Below, piece by piece: positions 1 through 3,718 of a DNA stretch of 9,388 nt; position 1 is the first letter of the stretch, and every line of letters begins with the position of its first letter. The notes under the pieces are model-generated. The model was given only the letters and a program-made list of their open reading frames with translations. It ran no database searches and was not told the DNA's origin. The translations under genes were made by a program, and so were the position numbers. Source of the DNA: Campylobacteraceae bacterium (lineage in GTDB: Bacteria; Campylobacterota; Campylobacteria; Campylobacterales; Sulfurovaceae); the NCBI GenBank assembly GCA_027031505.1, contig JALVQH010000314.1:1-9388 (forward strand), written 5' to 3'.

Positions 1-56
1 CGGCGCATCGGCGCTCTGTCCGGATAAACAGACCGAACGAGAGCACCGATGCGCCG
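1..56. repeat. 16-bp imperfect inverted repeat inside the exporter gene
   Basis: Arms at 1-16 and 41-56 are inverted copies matching at 15 of 16 positions, around a 24-nt loop. They lie inside the reading frame of the MFS gene and could form a strong hairpin in its mRNA. The left arm begins at the window edge, so it may extend further. Confidence 0.5.
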
Positions 57-754
57 AGCAACCCCAGCACCATCGGACTCGTCCACGCATACTGCCGTCC
101 GGCGACGCTGAACGCCAGCAGCAGCGGAACGAGGATCCCGGTCAGCAGCACGGCACCGAGGTAATCCACCGTGTGCTCTTCGTGTCGGGTTCTGGAGGGA
201 AACAGATACCAGATCATCCCGAACGCGATCAACCCCATCGGCATGAAGATCCAGAAGACCCAGTGCCAGTGCCACCGGTCGACGATCCACCCCCCGAGTG
301 CAGGACCGAAGACACTCGCCAGTCCGAACATGGCTCCGAGCATCCCCTGCCATTTGCCCCGCTGGCGTGGGACAAACAGATCCCCCACCGCCGCAAACGT
401 CGTCGCCATGATGATCCCCCCGCCGATCCCCTGCACGACACGGAAGAGGATCAACTGCACGATACTCTCCGAGAGCCCGCACAGCCACGAGCCGATTGAG
501 AAGATAATGAGCCCCGCGAGGATAAACGGCTTGCGTCCGTAGACATCCGACACCCGACCGACGACCACCGCCGGAATGGAGGCGGAGAGGATATAGGCGG
601 TAAAAACCCAGCTGAAATACGCCATCCCTCCCAGATCGGCGATGATCCGGGGCAGGGCGGTACCGATGGTGGTCTGGTTGAGCGCCGAGAAGAGGAGTGA
701 AGCCATGATGGCGCTCATGATGATCATTTTTTTGCGGTGGTCGAGGGTGTGCAC
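1..754 (-). CDS. DHA2-family MFS multidrug exporter, N-terminal half (partial)
   Basis: A proton-driven inner-membrane exporter of the 14-helix DHA2 (EmrB/QacA-like) class; the substrate cannot be told from sequence. The 251 visible residues include the first-helix motif LNQTTIGTALPRI (25-37), the loop 2-3 motif A GRVSDVYGRKP (66-76), motif B RVVQGIGGG (105-113), the antiporter motif C region GPALGGW (150-156) and the DHA2-typical HWHWVFWIFMPMG (162-174). Family members are about 450-550 residues, so roughly half is missing beyond the left edge. I chose GTG at 754-752 because a purine-rich AAAGAGA lies just upstream and a TATAAT box sits beyond it. ATG at 727 is in frame but has no ribosome site. 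No adjacent regulator or membrane-fusion partner is visible. The family call is firm. Confidence 0.9.
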   Translation of the reverse strand, partial: MHTLDHRKKMIIMSAIMASLLFSALNQTTIGTALPRIIADLGGMAYFSWVFTAYILSASIPAVVVGRVSDVYGRKPFILAGLIIFSIGSWLCGLSESIVQLILFRVVQGIGGGIIMATTFAAVGDLFVPRQRGKWQGMLGAMFGLASVFGPALGGWIVDRWHWHWVFWIFMPMGLIAFGMIWYLFPSRTRHEEHTVDYLGAVLLTGILVPLLLAFSVAGRQYAWTSPMVLGLLGASVLSFGLFIRTERRCA

Positions 755-778
755 GGAGCTGTCTCTTTTTTTGGGCGT

Positions 779-807
779 ATTATAGCCAAAGTATGCCCAT
801 AGTTGAA
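779..807 (-). promoter_or_regulatory. Candidate promoter for the MFS exporter
   Basis: On the minus strand a perfect TATAAT (784-779) lies 17 bp from a weak -35, TTCAAC (807-802). It would give a leader of about 18 nt before the GTG start at 754. The -10 match is good and the -35 is poor. Confidence 0.45.
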
Positions 808-816
808 TCGAGGGGG

Positions 817-854
817 ATACGCTGACGCGTTTGTGGGACTGAAGTCCCAGCCCC
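817..854 (+). repeat. Dispersed repeat family A, copy 1
   Basis: A 38-bp segment starting ATACGCTG and ending GAAGTCCCAGCCCC matches 2082-2120 with one substitution and one single-base gap. It sits in the gap between the MFS and fic genes and contains the palindrome GGGACTGAAGTCCC. Two such close copies 1.26 kb apart in intergenic DNA are typical of a REP-like family, but the family name is not known to me. Confidence 0.7.
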
Positions 855-924
855 GTTTATATCGCCGCTCTCCGGGGCTTGGACTTCAGTCCAACCGTAT
901 CTCAGGAGCAGGGACTTTAGTCCC
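834..924. repeat. REP-like cluster of three GGACT/AGTCC palindromes
   Basis: Three short palindromes follow one another: GGGACTGAAGTCCC at 835-848, TTGGACTTCAGTCCAA at 879-894 and GGGACTTTAGTCCC at 911-924. The first two are also inverted copies of each other (834-854 against 874-894, 19 of 21 positions), so the DNA or RNA could fold either as small hairpins or as one long hairpin with a 19-nt loop. The array lies upstream of fic. Such palindrome arrays are commonly spread by REP-associated tyrosine transposases. No such gene is in the window, so that link is inference. Confidence 0.7.
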
Positions 925-979
925 GTAATCAGAACCTAAGTTCCCGCCCCGTTTTGACAAGGATATTCTCAGTATAGGG

Positions 980-1606
980 TTGCTAAAGTATGGCATGGTA
1001 TTAGAAAACAGACTCAACATCACCGATGCTGTCGAACTGGCACGAGTAGAAGAGAAACTCAGCAAAGCCAAGGCAAAAGCACTGTTCAAGAACGGTTTCC
1101 TGGAGACGCTGCACGCCGGAAGCTTCGAGGCGTTATCGGCGATTCATTGCTATCTTTTTGAGGATATTTACCCTTTTGCCGGAGAGATACGCACGGTCAA
1201 TATCTCCAAAGGCGGCTTCCGTTTCGCCCCTGTCAGCTACCTCGAAGTCTCGCTGAAAAACATCGAGCAGATGCCCCAGTCCACCTACGACGAGATCATC
1301 GAAAAATACGTCGAGATGAACATCGCCCACCCCTTCAGAGAGGGCAACGGCCGCAGCATGCGCATCTGGCTCGATCACATCTTCAAAACCCAGTTGCAGC
1401 GTGTGGTGGACTGGACAAAGGTGGACAAGGACGACTACCTGCTGGCCATGGAACGAAGCCCGATCAAAGATGTGGAGATCAAACATTTGCTGAGAGGCGC
1501 ATTAAGCGACCGGATCGATGATGCCGGACTCTACATGCGGGGGATCGATACGAGTTATTATTATGAGGGGTATGTGCTTTATCGGACGGAGGATGTCGGG
1601 GGGTGA
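980..1606 (+). CDS. fic: Class III Fic protein adenylyltransferase, autoinhibited
   Basis: A cytoplasmic Fic-domain enzyme that transfers AMP from ATP to a hydroxyl side chain of a target protein. The complete core motif HPFREGNGRSMR is at residues 117-128 with catalytic His117. The family inhibitory motif [S/T]xxx[E/D]G is seen as SYYYEG at 192-197, near the C-terminus. In the Neisseria meningitidis Fic protein this helix blocks the ATP site until removed or rearranged. Length (208 aa) and block order match that class III group, for which DNA gyrase B is a reported target; the target here is unknown. The start is uncertain. TTG at 980 retains the family-like KY..LEN opening, while ATG at 995 is the only in-frame ATG; neither has a clear ribosome site. 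As class III members carry the inhibitor in cis, no antitoxin gene is needed. Confidence 0.9.
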   Translation: MLKYGMVLENRLNITDAVELARVEEKLSKAKAKALFKNGFLETLHAGSFEALSAIHCYLFEDIYPFAGEIRTVNISKGGFRFAPVSYLEVSLKNIEQMPQSTYDEIIEKYVEMNIAHPFREGNGRSMRIWLDHIFKTQLQRVVDWTKVDKDDYLLAMERSPIKDVEIKHLLRGALSDRIDDAGLYMRGIDTSYYYEGYVLYRTEDVGG

Positions 1607-1655
1607 GGTTTTTGATATTCCAATTTGCATTACCAGATTTGTAGAAGAGTAAACT

Positions 1656-1913
1656 ATGGATAGCCAATCATTCGATGCTCTTTTGGAGAGCACAAAAGAA
1701 GCCAAAGAGATATTGGCGAAAAAGAAAAGGGGCTGCAGGCATAATAAATTTAGACAGAAATTTAGATTCAAGTATGAAGAACCAAATCCTCAAGGTAGAT
1801 ATTCAACGTCTGACCCCTATTCTAGGAAATGGTCATTTTACGTAAAAATGGAACATCAAAGTGTAAATGTAAATGATCACCGTCGGTTTCTTCCGGTTTT
1901 CCCTTTGCGGTAG
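1656..1913 (+). CDS. Hypothetical short protein, probably truncated
   Basis: An 85-residue ORF with a good ribosome site (AGAAGAG at 1643-1649, spacing 6). Only the first 45 or so residues look native: they are helical and charged (FDALLESTKEAKEIL near the start), reminiscent of the N-terminus of HigA/NadS-type HTH antitoxins, but no helix-turn-helix follows. From base 1791 the frame runs into the left arm of the inverted-repeat unit and then antisense to the helicase-tail remnant, so the last 40 residues are probably read from inserted DNA. The likeliest reading is a 5' gene fragment cut off by that insertion. The antitoxin resemblance is weak and I assign no function. Confidence 0.4.
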   Translation: MDSQSFDALLESTKEAKEILAKKKRGCRHNKFRQKFRFKYEEPNPQGRYSTSDPYSRKWSFYVKMEHQSVNVNDHRRFLPVFPLR

Positions 1914-2016
1914 CAGTTTTCGCAGATGCTGAAGCGGTAGGAGAGGTCAAGGACAGCGCCGCACCGGCGGCACTGTTTGACGCGTATTAGGGGTCAGACG
2001 TTGAATATCCACCTTG
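1791..2016. mobile_element. 226-bp inverted-repeat unit carrying a helicase gene tail
   Basis: Arms at 1791-1819 and 1988-2016 are inverted copies matching at 28 of 29 positions, sharing the core ATTCAACGTCTGACCCC. They enclose about 168 bp, of which 1877-1982 encodes the C-terminal tail of a SUV3-like helicase. The rest (1820-1876) is AT-rich with the near-palindrome CATTTTACGTAAAAATG. No transposase is encoded and no target-site duplication is obvious. The arrangement resembles a MITE, or a non-autonomous unit that captured a gene fragment. Alternatively two separate REP-like elements flank an old gene remnant. Classification is inference; the arms are seen directly. Confidence 0.55.
1877..1993 (-). 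pseudogene. Detached 3' end of a SUV3-like helicase gene (zinc-ribbon tail)
   Basis: Read on the minus strand, this open stretch encodes VKQCRRCGAVLDLSYRF and then the second cysteine pair (SICENC) and KGKTGRNRR, ending at its own TGA (1879-1877). It is the CxxC...CxxC tail of the helicase at 3719-6526. Bases 1913-1982 are identical to 3776-3845 over 70 bp. Beyond base 1913 the two diverge but still align, and both end in basic residues. Upstream the frame closes at a TGA (1996-1994) inside the right arm of the inverted repeat, so there is no start and no helicase core. It is therefore a remnant or captured fragment, probably of a paralogous or older helicase copy. Confidence 0.8.
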
Positions 2017-2053
2017 GACTGGCAACAAAGCTCCAGCTTCGTCACCCAATATC

Positions 2054-2078
2054 GGAGCCAAAATAACCCTATCTCGCG
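2054..2078 (+). repeat. Dispersed repeat family B, copy 1 (GAGCCAAAATAACC)
   Basis: The segment around GAGCCAAAATAACC matches 2702-2726 (23 of 28 positions over a slightly wider span). Copy 1 lies between the inverted-repeat unit and the family A repeat. The two copies bracket the MNT/HEPN genes. Confidence 0.5.
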
Positions 2079-2081
2079 GAA

Positions 2082-2120
2082 ATACGCTGTCGCGTTTTGT
2101 GGGACTGAAGTCCCAGCCCC
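2082..2120 (+). repeat. Dispersed repeat family A, copy 2
   Basis: A 39-bp segment nearly identical to 817-854 (one substitution, one gap), again containing GGGACTGAAGTCCC (2101-2114). It is followed directly by two further palindromes, so the whole 2082-2164 block is a compound palindromic repeat upstream of the MNT gene. Confidence 0.7.
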
Positions 2121-2125
2121 TTGAC

Positions 2126-2164
2126 GGTGGCGTGCGCCACCCGGGCAGATACGCGGATCTGCCC
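2126..2164. repeat. Two adjacent GC-rich palindromes, REP-like
   Basis: GGTGGCGTGCGCCACC (2126-2141) has 7-bp arms and a 2-nt centre. GGGCAGAT/ATCTGCCC (2143-2150 and 2157-2164) has 8-bp arms and a 6-nt loop. They could act as a transcription barrier in front of the MNT promoter, but there is no T-tract, so I do not call a terminator. Confidence 0.65.
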
Positions 2165-2192
2165 CTACGAAAATGAAAATGATAAGGCTATT

Positions 2193-2220
2193 TTGAAGCG
2201 TCTGATTTATACGGTATAAT
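2193..2220 (+). promoter_or_regulatory. Promoter of the MNT/HEPN remnant pair
   Basis: TTGAAG (2193-2198) and a perfect TATAAT (2215-2220) are separated by 16 bp. Transcription would start near 2227, about 40 nt before the GTG at 2269. Confidence 0.65.
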
Positions 2221-2268
2221 ACGAATAAAGCAAAACAAGATCTAGAGCACATCATAACACAGCAAGAA

Positions 2269-2571
2269 GTGATAAAAAAATTACGAGAGTTAAAGCCCGT
2301 TTTGAAAGAGGATGGGATCACACTCATCGGTATTTTCGGCAGTTTTGCCAGAAATGAGCAAACGGAACAGAGTAATGTGGATATCTTGTACGACATCGAT
2401 AATCCAAAAGCATTTGCGAAGCGTTTTGGCGGGTTTGGTGCATTAGCCAGGCTTGAGGAGTTGAAAGGATTTATCGCAAAAAGCCTGAACAGCAAAGTGG
2501 ATTTTGTCGCCAAAAAAGGTTTGAACAGTGTCGGCAAGGCGTATATCGGGAGGGATCTGCTGCATGTCTGA
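2269..2571 (+). CDS. MNT-domain nucleotidyltransferase, MntA-like antitoxin with altered active site
   Basis: A 100-residue minimal nucleotidyltransferase of the kind that acts as antitoxin in HEPN/MNT pairs, where it AMPylates the HEPN RNase toxin. The family signature is GSx10DxD. Here G24-S25 is followed by ten residues and then N36-V37-D38, so the first metal-binding Asp is Asn; a third acidic residue is visible at D78. The change suggests lost or reduced transferase activity. GTG 2269 is the first standard start, but the family-like words TQQEVI lie upstream in frame behind an ATA at 2254-2256, with AGAG (2244-2247) at ribosome-site distance. The original start may therefore have been an ATG there. 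The 3' end overlaps the next gene by 8 nt, as in a translationally coupled pair. Confidence 0.8.
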   Translation: MIKKLRELKPVLKEDGITLIGIFGSFARNEQTEQSNVDILYDIDNPKAFAKRFGGFGALARLEELKGFIAKSLNSKVDFVAKKGLNSVGKAYIGRDLLHV

Positions 2572-2713
2572 GCAGGCAATCGAGGGTGTCGATTTGGATT
2601 TGATTGCTGAAATTATGGAAGATAATCTGCCTGAATTGGTGCAGAAAGTTGAGCGGCTCAAAGCATCGCTGATTGAAGAGGGGTTAATAGTCGGCATCTC
2701 AGAGCCAAAATAA
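2564..2713 (+). pseudogene. HEPN (DUF86) toxin remnant, C-terminal part only
   Basis: ATG 2564 lies 8 nt after a strong GGGAGG (2548-2555) and overlaps the MNT stop, the usual place for the HEPN partner. The product has only 49 residues; DUF86 HEPN proteins are about 110-140. The segment GVDLDLIAEIMEDNLPELV (8-26) matches the helix after the family's RNase motif, typically written HEYFGVDLELVWEI..DLPEL. The R-x4-H-x-Y catalytic site and all helices before it are absent, so the breakpoint falls just after the active site. Start and coupling are kept, which points to an in-frame internal deletion. The last residues (SEPK and stop) come from repeat family B. RNase activity is not expected. The family call rests on one short helix and is moderate. 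Confidence 0.6.
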
Positions 2714-2726
2714 CCTTATTTTGCGT
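2702..2726 (+). repeat. Dispersed repeat family B, copy 2
   Basis: Matches 2054-2078 around GAGCCAAAATAACC. It supplies the last codons and stop of the HEPN remnant and lies between that gene and the convergent EamA gene. Confidence 0.5.
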
Positions 2727-2762
2727 TTGCGTGAAGCCCGGTAACAGGGACTCAAAACATCA

Positions 2763-3704
2763 TTACACCCCTTTGGGTGCATCGGGATCGGCGGCTAATT
2801 CGGGGGAGTGGACTGCCTTTTCGGATTGTGCGATCCAGACACCGGCGAGGATGACAGCACCGCCGAGGGCTTCACTCCAGCCAAAAGTTTCTCCCAGCAG
2901 CAGCCAGGAGAGGATGACGGCGAAGACGGGGATGAGGTTGATGTAGAGGGAGGACTGGGCGGCGGGCATTTTGCTGGTGCCGTAGTTGTAGAGGCCGTAG
3001 GCGCCGAAGGTGACGGCGATGCCGAGGTAGAGGAGGGATGCGGTGGGCTCGATCGGCCATCTATCGGGGAGGCTTGTCCCCGTCACCACCATCAACCCGG
3101 CGAAAAAGAGTGTCCCGGAAAAAGCCTGAAAGATCGTCAGAAAGAGGGGACGGAACTTGCGCGTGAGGTGCTTCATGGTCAGAATATACCCGGTCGCGGT
3201 CACCATGGCAAGAAACTCCATCGTATTGCCGTAGATCGGATGGGGAGCCGAAGTGCTCACCGGAGCGCCCAGACTCAGCCACACCGCACCGATGAAGGCC
3301 AGTACCCCGCCGGCAATGATCCGGATCGTGATCCGCTCCCGGATCCACAACCACGCGCCCAGAGCCACCATGATCGGGAGCAGGGCGGTGATCATCCCCG
3401 CCTGAGATGCGGTGGTGTTCTTAAGCGCTTCAGCCTCGAAGATAAAATAGAAGCACGGCTCAAACAGCGCCATGATCAGCAGGTACTTCCAGTCGCTGCG
3501 GGTGATCTCAAGCCCCCGCAGTGCATCGCGGAAGAACAGAAGCACAAACACCGAGGCGATCGCCATCCGGGCAAAGATCACAAACCAGGGATCAAACTGT
3601 GCAAACGCATACTTGAGCGCGACAAACGAACTCGCCCACAACGCCATCGCACCCACCAGGGCAAGGACGGTCAAAGGGGCGGTGTGATCGTGGGATGATG
3701 GCAT
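2763..3704 (-). CDS. EamA-domain (DMT superfamily) transporter
   Basis: An inner-membrane carrier of the drug/metabolite transporter superfamily, probably an exporter of small metabolites; the substrate is unknown. Its 313 residues fit the usual ten-helix, two-repeat EamA fold: repeat one spans about 10-145 and repeat two about 158-293. The first repeat has the early MALWASSFVALKYAF segment (20-35). The second ends with the family-typical LLLGETFGWSEALGGAVI (268-285). The start ATG at 3704 follows the helicase stop by 14 bp and has a strong AGGAGA ribosome site, so the gene is the second cistron of the helicase operon. The hydrophilic tail after 293 is ordinary. No frameshift is seen. Confidence 0.9.
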   Translation of the reverse strand: MPSSHDHTAPLTVLALVGAMALWASSFVALKYAFAQFDPWFVIFARMAIASVFVLLFFRDALRGLEITRSDWKYLLIMALFEPCFYFIFEAEALKNTTASQAGMITALLPIMVALGAWLWIRERITIRIIAGGVLAFIGAVWLSLGAPVSTSAPHPIYGNTMEFLAMVTATGYILTMKHLTRKFRPLFLTIFQAFSGTLFFAGLMVVTGTSLPDRWPIEPTASLLYLGIAVTFGAYGLYNYGTSKMPAAQSSLYINLIPVFAVILSWLLLGETFGWSEALGGAVILAGVWIAQSEKAVHSPELAADPDAPKGV

Positions 3705-3718
3705 GGGGTCTCCTGTTG

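Noticed and set aside
954..978. Perfect TTGACA at 954-959 as a fic promoter
   Set aside because: TATAGG at 973-978 is only 13 bp away and no other -10 lies at 16-18 bp, so a promoter cannot be supported.
834..2164. CRISPR array suggested by repeated palindromic units
   Set aside because: The units are irregularly spaced, differ in length and are separated by genes, with no uniform spacers and no cas genes.
1947..2579. Minus-strand open frame of 210 codons
   Set aside because: It runs antisense through the MNT gene, the palindromic repeats and the inverted-repeat arm; it has no coherent domain and no ribosome site.
2808..3698. Plus-strand open frame of 296 codons
   Set aside because: It is antisense to the EamA gene, rich in Gln, Asp, Gly and Arg, with no family resemblance.
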